From contig JAEMTM010000036.1 in the NCBI GenBank assembly GCA_016462305.1, positions 1 through 15,138 of the forward strand: DNA of 15,138 nt, in the 5' to 3' direction. This document shows positions 5,703 to 11,903 of this stretch, one piece after another (the stretch's first letter is position 1; every line of letters starts with the position of its first letter). Source of the DNA: Sphingomonadaceae bacterium (GTDB lineage Bacteria; Pseudomonadota; Alphaproteobacteria; Sphingomonadales; Sphingomonadaceae). The notes under the pieces are model-generated. The model was not told the DNA's origin. It ran no database searches and saw nothing but the letters and a program-made list of their open reading frames with translations. Both the position numbers and the translations under genes were made by a program.

Positions 5703-6944
5703 TTATTTGTTACGGATCAAGCCGAATTTGATCCGGCGGCCAATCGTATAGTCGACCGAATTGACTAAGAAATAGGCAAGGCCCGACTTAAATCGGCTCC
5801 AAATAGTGTCCCGCCTCTTTAACAAAATCCGTGTCTGTTCTTCCGATTGGGAGACCAGCCCGTCAATCAGTGTGCGCATATGCAACGCAAGGCCAGCGTC
5901 CTTGATGCGCACCATAATCTCCAGATTGATAAACATGCTTCGGACATCCAAATTGGCTGAACCAATATAGACCGCATCATCAATGACCATCAGCTTCATA
6001 TGGAGCGGACGCGGTTTATACTCAAAAATCCGGGTCTTACGACGCAACAGATAGCGATAAAGCAAACGCGCAGCGGCAATCGTTGCCCCATTATCGGTTT
6101 TTCCGGCCATGACGAGGCGCGACCCTTTGTTGCGCCTTGCAGTCTTGGCAAGGCGTCGCAATATGGTTTGGGACGGCGAAAAATAAGCGGAAACGATGTC
6201 GAATCTCTTGCCCGCATCCAATGATCGCTTGAACGTGAGTGCCCATGGCGAAATGCGGTTGGTTGGCCCGCCCAACAGCCATTGCACTTGACCAATGCCC
6301 GGTCGCCATTGTCGAATGATATTGCGGATATGCCAAAAGCTGACGTTGCCGCCGTTCGACGCGTGCGCCATATCCTCGAAATAATCGCTCAGCCGCTGCG
6401 CCTGCGGGCCAGACACGATTATGCCGAGATCTTCCCAGCTATCGTCACCTGCACGCCCGAAATATGGATCGGCAATATTGAAACCGCCTACAAGCGCGTA
6501 TGCGCCGTCGATGATCAGCATTTTTTGGTGATTGCGGATTAGGTAACCAAGACCCTTGCGGGTGCTGAAACTATGATAGTCGCCGCCGGCGTCACGCAAA
6601 GCGTCGAAAAATCGATTGCTCACCTGCGTTGATCCAAAGCTGTCGATAATCAATTGCACGTGCACACCGCGTGTCGCCGCAGCAACGAGCGCGTCGCGTA
6701 CCTCCCGGCCAGTTTCATCGGCACAAAACATATAGAAAAACATGTGAATCGATTTTTGCGCCATCGCGATAAGCTGCAAAACGGCGTTGAGTCGATCTTG
6801 CGGCTGATGCACCAAGTGCAAGTCATGGCCCGCAACTTGAAAGTGCGTTCCGGGGAACCCGGGCATGCCTGATTGCACTGTCATGTTGATAGCGTTACCG
6901 CTTTGCGCAGCGCACGGCAAGCGACCCGCCCTTTTCATTGACAT
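5703..6944 (-). CDS. Phospholipase D-family protein / cardiolipin synthase-like
   Basis: A 413-residue protein with two HKD motifs, the hallmark of the PLD superfamily: HQKMLIID (H139, K141, D146) followed by GGFN, and HMKLMVID (H315, K317, D322) followed by GSANLD. Two HKD half-sites with the GxxN/GSxN pattern match bacterial cardiolipin synthases, which join two phosphatidylglycerols or PG with PE. There are no N-terminal transmembrane helices, so it resembles ClsB/ClsC more than ClsA. Other PLD activities cannot be excluded. The start is uncertain: ATGs at 6944, 6938 and 6884 all lack a strong Shine-Dalgarno, and the family homology starts after residue 30. It faces the pmtA-like gene, so the two lipid enzymes form a convergent pair. 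Confidence 0.85.
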   Translation of the reverse strand: MSMKRAGRLPCAAQSGNAINMTVQSGMPGFPGTHFQVAGHDLHLVHQPQDRLNAVLQLIAMAQKSIHMFFYMFCADETGREVRDALVAAATRGVHVQLIIDSFGSTQVSNRFFDALRDAGGDYHSFSTRKGLGYLIRNHQKMLIIDGAYALVGGFNIADPYFGRAGDDSWEDLGIIVSGPQAQRLSDYFEDMAHASNGGNVSFWHIRNIIRQWRPGIGQVQWLLGGPTNRISPWALTFKRSLDAGKRFDIVSAYFSPSQTILRRLAKTARRNKGSRLVMAGKTDNGATIAAARLLYRYLLRRKTRIFEYKPRPLHMKLMVIDDAVYIGSANLDVRSMFINLEIMVRIKDAGLALHMRTLIDGLVSQSEEQTRILLKRRDTIWSRFKSGLAYFLVNSVDYTIGRRIKFGLIRNK

Positions 6945-6966
6945 TTTGGCCCATTATCTCTAGGCG
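6938..6966 (+). promoter_or_regulatory. Putative rpoZ promoter
   Basis: A perfect TTGACA at 6938-6943 lies about 65 bp before the rpoZ ATG and overlaps the start of the divergent PLD gene. With a 17-bp spacer the -10 would be TAGGCG, which is poor by E. coli standards; CTCTAGGC is nearer the GCTA-type -10 of Caulobacter housekeeping promoters. The start site is not known. Confidence 0.35.
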
Positions 6967-7005
6967 CGTTCAACTTCCCGCATTTACGAAGAATCAGGAG
7001 CCAAT

Positions 7006-7350
7006 ATGGCACGCGTTACTGTTGAAGATTGCATCGACAAGATCACCAACCGGTTTGACCTTGTATTACTCGCCGCCGAACGGGCGCGTGAAATCTCTGG
7101 TGGCGCTGAACTGACCATTGATCGTGATCGTGATAAAAATCCGGTCGTTGCTTTGCGCGAAATCGCTGAGGAAACCGTTCGTCCGGATCAATTGAAAGAA
7201 GGCCTCGTGCAGTCGCTTCAGAAGGTTCAGGTTGATGAAGATGAAGAAGCGGATGAAGTCGGCTCGATCAGCCTGTCCGCCGAAGCGCTGCGTTTGACCG
7301 CCGCTGCGCCCGCACGCGGCGCAGGTATGCAGCGCGATTATGACCGGTAA
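7006..7350 (+). CDS. rpoZ: DNA-directed RNA polymerase subunit omega
   Basis: RpoZ binds the beta-prime subunit and helps RNA polymerase assembly and ppGpp response. The 114-residue protein has the canonical core: MARVTVEDCIDKITNRFDLV, then LLAAERAREISGG, and KNPVVALREIAEETV around residues 43-57. The C-terminal extension after residue 65 contains an acidic run (VDEDEEADEVG) and an Ala-rich end, as is usual in alphaproteobacteria. The ATG at 7006 has a good AGGAG Shine-Dalgarno 6-7 bp upstream. It is monocistronic by appearance: a strong terminator follows at 7377. The usual partner spoT/relA is not adjacent here; the neighbours on both sides are on the opposite strand. Confidence 0.97.
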   Translation: MARVTVEDCIDKITNRFDLVLLAAERAREISGGAELTIDRDRDKNPVVALREIAEETVRPDQLKEGLVQSLQKVQVDEDEEADEVGSISLSAEALRLTAAAPARGAGMQRDYDR

Positions 7351-7352
7351 TC

Positions 7353-7370
7353 TTCAATGTCATTATTGAA
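7353..7370 (+). repeat. Inverted repeat after rpoZ
   Basis: TTCAAT-GTCATT-ATTGAA begins 3 bp after the rpoZ stop codon, just before the main terminator hairpin. It has no T-run of its own and may be a transcript-end stability hairpin. Confidence 0.35.
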
Positions 7371-7376
7371 TGAAAC

Positions 7377-7405
7377 AGGCCCGGCTCGTCCGGGCCTTTT
7401 CTTTT
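7377..7405 (+). terminator. rpoZ intrinsic terminator
   Basis: AGGCCCGG-CTCGT-CCGGGCCT is a perfect 8-bp stem with a 5-base loop, followed by TTTCTTTT, 26 bp after the rpoZ stop. On the opposite strand the tail is not T-rich, so it serves rpoZ mainly. Confidence 0.88.
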
Positions 7406-7453
7406 GCGGCTTTAGCTCCGCTCAGGATCGCTCTTCATCTGTAGCACGAAGCT

Positions 7454-7813
7454 CTAGCAGGGAAAACGGCGGATGACTATTTCGCGCCACGCATCGCGGA
7501 CGGTCTGAACTTGTCGGCGCTCTTTGGGTATTCGGCTGAATTCGCCAATGAATTGCTCTGCGTTCATTCGGTATTTTTTGGGCGCGCAGAATAAGGGGGC
7601 CCCTGCGGCGCGCGCAGCGTCATTCTCGGCTTTGACCGACTGCGCCGCTTCTTCAAAAACGCGGATCATGGGCTTCAGGTCTTTTGCAAAGACTGCGCCC
7701 AAGCCTTTTTTCTGCAATGCCACAGCTTTCGCAAAAAAGGTTTCAGCGTCCATGGCGTTTGCAGGAACGGCGCACAACAGGGCACCCATGACCACAAGCA
7801 CAGCATATTTCAT
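7454..7813 (-). CDS. Small secreted Rap1a/Tai-like protein, function unknown
   Basis: A 119-residue exported protein. The N-terminus MKYAVLVVMGALLCAVPANA is a clear Sec signal peptide with an A-N-A cleavage site near residue 20. The mature part is helical (AETFFAKAVALQKKGLGAVF, then a charged helix). It ends with the pattern C-A-P...QFIGEF...WREIVIRRFPC, in which two cysteines (about 76 and 119) could form a disulfide. The C-P-x(n)-hydrophobic-helix-x(n)-F-P-C layout resembles the Rap1a/Tai immunity-protein fold; similar proteins in sphingomonads are not known to be T6SS immunity proteins, and no effector lies nearby. It starts with GAGG seven bases before the ATG, inside a predicted hairpin (7821-7857) downstream of ftsH, so expression may be tied to ftsH. 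Confidence 0.7.
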   Translation of the reverse strand: MKYAVLVVMGALLCAVPANAMDAETFFAKAVALQKKGLGAVFAKDLKPMIRVFEEAAQSVKAENDAARAAGAPLFCAPKKYRMNAEQFIGEFSRIPKERRQVQTVRDAWREIVIRRFPC

Positions 7814-7820
7814 TTTGCGA

Positions 7821-7857
7821 CCTCAACCCTCCCTCTAGGGAGGATAGAGCGTTGAGG
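7821..7857 (-). promoter_or_regulatory. Hairpin sequestering the ribosome-binding site of the Rap1a-like gene
   Basis: In the minus-strand RNA, CCUCAAC and CCUCCCU (separated by a 7-base bulge) pair with the contiguous AGGGAGG-GUUGAGG. The last of these contains the GAGG Shine-Dalgarno, 7 bases before the ATG at 7813. The inner stem closes a short UAGA loop. No T-run follows, so it is not a terminator. The pairing is seen directly; a regulatory role is inferred. Confidence 0.5.
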
Positions 7858-7877
7858 CCGCGAATAAAAGCAGAAAA

Positions 7878-9827
7878 CTAGGCACCTTGTGGATTTGCGC
7901 CACCGACCGGCGCAGATTTGCCGCGTCCCGCCTTTGGTATGGCTGTGCCCACCGTTGGAATGGACGAAGGCTTAACGACCTTGCCATCATCACGTTCGAA
8001 TTTGCCCGTTTCCAAAAGCTGGTTGATTTCATCGCCCGAGAGCGTTTCAAATTCCAGAAGTGCGTTGGCCAGCAGGTGCAATTGTTCGTTATGCGTCGTC
8101 AGCAACTCGGTCGCCCGTTGATGCCCGCCCTCAACTAGCTTGCGGATTTCGGCGTCAATCTTTCGTGCCGTCTCATCCGACATGGCGGCGCGTTGGGACA
8201 TGCCATAGCCGAGATAGCCTTCTTGACGCTCTTCATATTGCAGCGGGCCCATCGCATCCGACATGCCCCATTGGGTGACCATGTCGCGCGCAAGGCTGGT
8301 TGCATATTGGATGTCGCTGGATGCACCTGAACTGACCTTGTCATAGCCGAAGATTAATTCTTCCGCCACGCGTCCGCCCATGGATACGGACAGGTTGGCG
8401 TGCATTTTATCGCGATGATAGCTGTAATTATCCCGCTCGGGCAGGCGCATGACCATACCCAAGGCACGGCCACGGGGAATGATGGTTGCCTTGTGGATCG
8501 GGTCAGATGCGGTTTCATGGATCGACACGATTGCGTGGCCGGCCTCATGATAAGCGGTCATTTTCTTTTCATCTTCGGTCATGACCATCGACTTGCGTTC
8601 GGTGCCCATCATCACCTTGTCTTTGGCATCCTCAAATTCTTGCATAGCGACCAACCGCTTGCCACGACGTGCGGCCAGCAAGGCAGCTTCATTCACAAGG
8701 TTGGCGAGGTCGGCACCGGAGAAACCCGGCGTTCCGCGCGCGATGACGCGGCCATCAACGTCTGGTGCCAACGGAACCTTTTTCATATGCACGGCAAGGA
8801 TTTTGACACGCCCGTCAATATCCGGGCGCGGCACGACGACCTGACGGTCGAAGCGACCGGGACGCAAAAGAGCCGGGTCAAGGACGTCAGGACGGTTGGT
8901 CGCGGCAACGATGATGATGCCTTCATTGGCTTCAAAACCGTCCATTTCGACCAGTAACTGGTTCAAAGTCTGTTCGCGCTCATCATTCTGATTGCCAAGG
9001 CCAGCGCCACGGCTGCGACCCACCGCATCAATTTCGTCGATAAAGACGATGCAGGGTGCGTTTTTCTTCGCCTGTTCAAACATGTCGCGTACACGGCTTG
9101 CACCAACGCCCACAAACATTTCGACAAAGTCGGAACCCGAAATCGAGAAGAAAGGCACGCCAGCCTCACCCGCAATGGCGCGGGCGAGCAATGTCTTACC
9201 TGTGCCCGGCGAACCAACAAGCAACGCGCCCTTGGGAATCTTGCCACCAAGGCGGCTGAACTTAAGCGGGTCTTTCAAAAACTCGACAATTTCCTGAAGC
9301 TCTTCGCGGGCTTCATCAATGCCGGCCACGTCATCAAACGTTACCTTGCCATGCTTTTCGGTCAGCAATTTCGCCTTTGACTTGCCAAAGCCCATGGCAC
9401 CGCCAGCGCCGCCGCCCTTTTGCATTTGCCGCAAGACAAAGAATGCGATGCCAAGGATGAGCAAAAATGGCAGGGCCTGATATACAAGCAGGAGAAGCAG
9501 GCTTGGCTGTTCTGGTGTTTTGACTTCAATCACTACGCCTTTTTCCCTGAGCAGGGGGACAAGGCTGCTATCATTGGGTAGCGGCACCGTGGCGAAGGTT
9601 TCGTCATTCTGCAACTTGCCGCTGATGCGCTCCGGCGCGATGGCTACGGACTTAACCTCGCCAGACTCAACCTTATCTCGAAAAGACGAATAGGTAATGC
9701 CGTTGGCTGGCGTGGACGCCCCGCTGAACATTGACGCGACAAGCAAAAGCGCGACAATGATCGCCGACCAAATGGCCAAGTTGCGGAGCATCGGGTTGCT
9801 TTTGGGTTCTTGTTCGTCGTTCATCAT
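7878..9827 (-). CDS. ftsH: ATP-dependent zinc metalloprotease FtsH
   Basis: FtsH is the membrane-anchored AAA+ protease that degrades misfolded membrane proteins and regulators such as sigma-32 and LpxC. The 649-residue protein has two membrane helices (about 14-35 and 110-133) enclosing a periplasmic domain, then the AAA module. That module has Walker A GSPGTGKT (about 206-213), pore loop FVGVGA, Walker B VFIDEID and the second region of homology ATNRPDVLDPALLRPGRFDR. The zinc motif HEAGH follows at about 428-432. Walker A has Ser where GPPGTGKT is usual. The Ala/Pro/Gly-rich C-terminus is variable in the family. I chose the ATG at 9827 (AAGG upstream); a GTG at 9830 and an ATG at 9824 are alternatives. 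Its stop precedes the Rap1a-like gene by 64 bp. It probably has its own promoter after tilS (9875-9902). Confidence 0.98.
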   Translation of the reverse strand: MMNDEQEPKSNPMLRNLAIWSAIIVALLLVASMFSGASTPANGITYSSFRDKVESGEVKSVAIAPERISGKLQNDETFATVPLPNDSSLVPLLREKGVVIEVKTPEQPSLLLLLVYQALPFLLILGIAFFVLRQMQKGGGAGGAMGFGKSKAKLLTEKHGKVTFDDVAGIDEAREELQEIVEFLKDPLKFSRLGGKIPKGALLVGSPGTGKTLLARAIAGEAGVPFFSISGSDFVEMFVGVGASRVRDMFEQAKKNAPCIVFIDEIDAVGRSRGAGLGNQNDEREQTLNQLLVEMDGFEANEGIIIVAATNRPDVLDPALLRPGRFDRQVVVPRPDIDGRVKILAVHMKKVPLAPDVDGRVIARGTPGFSGADLANLVNEAALLAARRGKRLVAMQEFEDAKDKVMMGTERKSMVMTEDEKKMTAYHEAGHAIVSIHETASDPIHKATIIPRGRALGMVMRLPERDNYSYHRDKMHANLSVSMGGRVAEELIFGYDKVSSGASSDIQYATSLARDMVTQWGMSDAMGPLQYEERQEGYLGYGMSQRAAMSDETARKIDAEIRKLVEGGHQRATELLTTHNEQLHLLANALLEFETLSGDEINQLLETGKFERDDGKVVKPSSIPTVGTAIPKAGRGKSAPVGGANPQGA

Positions 9828-9844
9828 CACTGCCTTGTTTTTTG

Positions 9845-9863
9845 CCCACGCTAAATGCGTGGG
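9845..9863. repeat. Hairpin in the ftsH leader
   Basis: CCCACGC-TAAAT-GCGTGGG is a perfect 7-bp inverted repeat, 18 bp before the ftsH start. With the proposed promoter it would sit at the 5' end of the mRNA. No T-run follows it on the minus strand, so it is not a tilS terminator; it may stabilise the message or act as an operator. Confidence 0.5.
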
Positions 9864-9874
9864 AGTACGCAGCT

Positions 9875-9902
9875 AATGTAGGAGAGAATGCGTGAATGAC
9901 AA
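9875..9902 (-). promoter_or_regulatory. Putative ftsH promoter
   Basis: On the minus strand TTGTCA (9902-9897) and TACATT (9880-9875) are separated by 16 bp, matching the sigma-70 consensus at five and four of six positions. A start near 9868 would give a leader of about 40 bases beginning just before the 9845-9863 hairpin. I saw no clear heat-shock (sigma-32) promoter. Confidence 0.4.
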
Positions 9903-9936
9903 TATAGTGATTGGTAAAACTTACAGGCTGTTTTTC

Positions 9937-10881
9937 TCAACCACGACGGGGCGGTGCTTTGGAAAACTGCCAATCTTCTCCGCCGACGCATTTGATATTG
10001 CCAATCATGGCAGTCCGCGCATTTTCGAGGTCGGTTAACACGCGGTCGATTGCGTCGCCACGCGGGGCAAGATTAATGTCTATCGTCCTGAGGCAGCGGA
10101 TTAATAGCCGCCGCTTCAATTCACGGGGAAGGCCGCTGGCGTGACAGATGGTAACGTCATTTTTTTGGCTTATCCTCTGCGCGGCCAGCGTGTCCGTCAT
10201 CCAAACCAGTGCATCGGATGCGTCGGCCAATGCGCTTGCCGTGCGCAGTGCGCGGGCTGCAGGAAATGGATGCTGCGTGCTGGCCAACCAGTTTCGCATC
10301 GCAACCCGGTCAAAATCGATATTTGCGTTGCTGGGGTCGTTGACCCATTGAATGCCATTGCTGGAGCAGATGTCGATAAGCTCCGCTTTTGTGAATTCCA
10401 AAAGCGGTCGGATCACGCGGCCATTGCGAGCGCGAATGCCGGACAACCCATCAACGCCGCTGCCCCGCGCCAGCCGCATGAGCAAAGTTTCCAATTGGTC
10501 ATCGGCATGATGCGCCGTGGCAATAACTTGGCAATTTTGCGTATCTGCCGCACGTTCCAACAACGCGTAACGGGCCGCGCGCGCCGATGACTGGAGATTG
10601 CCTGAGATCTTTTCGTCGGGTGTTAAAATGATATGCGGCACGCCAAGATTGCGGCAAATTTCGGCAACAATCTGCGCCTCGTCAGCGGACTCGGTCCGCA
10701 ATTGATGGTCTATTGTTGCGGCAACCAATCTGCCGGGCAGGGCGTGCTGCGCCAACACCAACAGCGCAAGGCTATCGGGTCCACCCGACACCGCGCATAA
10801 TAAGCGATCATCAGCACTTTCCAGACTGCAAAGTGCTGCCCTAAAACGGCCAAGAAAGACCGGATTTAGGGTTATTTGCAC
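9937..10881 (-). CDS. tilS: tRNA(Ile)-lysidine synthetase
   Basis: TilS attaches lysine to C34 of the CAU-anticodon tRNA-Ile, so that it reads AUA instead of AUG; it is an essential, cytosolic ATP-using enzyme. The PP-loop SGGPDS is at residues 32-37. TIDHQLR, the AHHADDQLET block (which pairs with the N-type ATPase core) and RPLLEFTKAEL follow in the family order. At 314 residues it is shorter than the E. coli enzyme (about 430), consistent with a reduced C-terminal region as in many alphaproteobacteria. The start is GTG at 10881, with AAGGG five bases upstream. It overlaps the last 10 bases of the cpoB gene, indicating translational coupling. The next gene, ftsH, follows after 109 bp. Confidence 0.95.
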   Translation of the reverse strand: MQITLNPVFLGRFRAALCSLESADDRLLCAVSGGPDSLALLVLAQHALPGRLVAATIDHQLRTESADEAQIVAEICRNLGVPHIILTPDEKISGNLQSSARAARYALLERAADTQNCQVIATAHHADDQLETLLMRLARGSGVDGLSGIRARNGRVIRPLLEFTKAELIDICSSNGIQWVNDPSNANIDFDRVAMRNWLASTQHPFPAARALRTASALADASDALVWMTDTLAAQRISQKNDVTICHASGLPRELKRRLLIRCLRTIDINLAPRGDAIDRVLTDLENARTAMIGNIKCVGGEDWQFSKAPPRRG

Positions 10882-11774
10882 TTCGCCCTTGTTTTGCCGG
10901 ATGTGATCCGTTCGGCCAAGCGGCCAGTCGCCGCATCTGGATACGCCCTTGCAAGTTCACCAAAAGCTTCGCATGCCTCAGCCGCCTTCCCAAGGTCAGT
11001 CAAAGCCGATCCCAAGAAAAACAAGCTGTCAGGCGCGCGGTCACCACGCGGATCAGCCTTATAATTGTCGTAGAAAACCTTCACCGCAGTCGCTGGTTTT
11101 TTGTCATCCAACCATGCCCGGCCAAGCAAATTACGTGCATAGCTTGCGCGTTTGTGTTTGGGAAATTTGGCCAAGGTTTCTTCAAGCGTTGCTTGCGATT
11201 CCGGATAGAATTTGGCTTCCCATAAGCGGTAGCCATAACTGTAGCCATCCTCGAACACATCGCCGCTGGCGGGGCGTTTGATCGCGGCAACCGCGGCAAC
11301 GCGGGCCGGGCTTGGCTTAGCGGAAGTCACAGGCTTTGTCGGACCTACGCCGGCTTTGGTTTGCGGCGCTGCCGCAGCGGGCGTTGCCGTTGGCACCACC
11401 GTTTCAACGGGCGATACTGGCTGTTTAGCCAATTGTGTCTCAAGCGCCTTCAGCCTGCCTTCAAGTTCGCGCATATTATTGCCCTGCAATTCGACCTGAC
11501 CAGTCAGTGTCGCAAGCTGCGCCTCTAACGCATCCATGCGCGCGGTCAGATCGACCGTTGCAGTGGTTGAACTGTTCGTTGCGCTTGGCGCTGTCGGGGA
11601 CTGTATATCAGGCTCGACAAATTTACCGGCACCATTGGGGAACACTTGGCGCTGAACCGCCCGCATTTCCTTCTCGAGTTTGCCCACGCGCCCGTCAATG
11701 TTTGCGTCCTGCGCCATTGCAGGTGCGCTTAGCGCGAACGCTGCGCCGCCAAGGATGAAGCGCCGAAAATACAT
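10872..11774 (-). CDS. cpoB: Tol-Pal system protein CpoB/YbgF
   Basis: A 300-residue periplasmic protein that in E. coli links the Tol-Pal machinery with peptidoglycan synthesis at the septum. The signal peptide MYFRRFILGGAAFALSAPAMA has a cleavage site before QDANID. A first coiled-coil (RVGKLEKEMRAVQRQV) and a second (LTARMDALEAQLATLTGQVE and following) precede a Pro/Ala-rich linker. A TPR-like C-terminal domain (about 190-295) contains YSYGYRLWEAKFYPESQATL and SLFFLGSALTDLGKAAEACE. I chose the ATG at 11774, with AAGGAAG seven bases upstream; an open frame further upstream lacks a signal sequence. pal, tolB and other tol genes are absent from the window. It overlaps tilS by 10 bases, a linkage commonly seen in alphaproteobacteria. 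Confidence 0.9.
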   Translation of the reverse strand: MYFRRFILGGAAFALSAPAMAQDANIDGRVGKLEKEMRAVQRQVFPNGAGKFVEPDIQSPTAPSATNSSTTATVDLTARMDALEAQLATLTGQVELQGNNMRELEGRLKALETQLAKQPVSPVETVVPTATPAAAAPQTKAGVGPTKPVTSAKPSPARVAAVAAIKRPASGDVFEDGYSYGYRLWEAKFYPESQATLEETLAKFPKHKRASYARNLLGRAWLDDKKPATAVKVFYDNYKADPRGDRAPDSLFFLGSALTDLGKAAEACEAFGELARAYPDAATGRLAERITSGKTRAKCK

Positions 11775-11802
11775 TGAGTTACTTCCTTTTACTAAAGCCG
11801 AG

Positions 11803-11824
11803 TTGCAGCGAGAGCTTACTGCAA
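11803..11824. repeat. Inverted repeat upstream of cpoB
   Basis: TTGCAG at 11803-11808 and CTGCAA at 11819-11824 are exact reverse complements with a 10-bp spacer, about 30 bp before the cpoB start. It is a possible operator or leader hairpin; nothing else supports it. Confidence 0.25.
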
Positions 11825-11858
11825 TCCCGCGATAAAGGCCAACGCTGCATTTCGGTAT

Positions 11859-11884
11859 AAAAAAATTGAAATTCATCGGAATTT
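11859..11884 (-). terminator. Weak terminator candidate after the rodZ-like gene
   Basis: On the minus strand AAATTC-CGAT-GAATTT (11884-11869) is followed after three bases by T7 (11865-11859). The stem is only 6 bp and AT-rich, so termination is likely partial; it falls 20 bp beyond the rodZ-like stop. Confidence 0.35.
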
Positions 11885-11903
11885 TGCGCTGTAATGACTG
11901 GTC

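Noticed and set aside
8400..8957. Plus-strand open frame (185 codons) opposite ftsH
   Set aside because: Fully antisense to the conserved AAA and protease domains, with no ribosome-binding site and no recognisable domain.
9845..9863. Hairpin considered as a tilS terminator
   Set aside because: In the direction of transcription it is followed by an A-rich, not T-rich, stretch.
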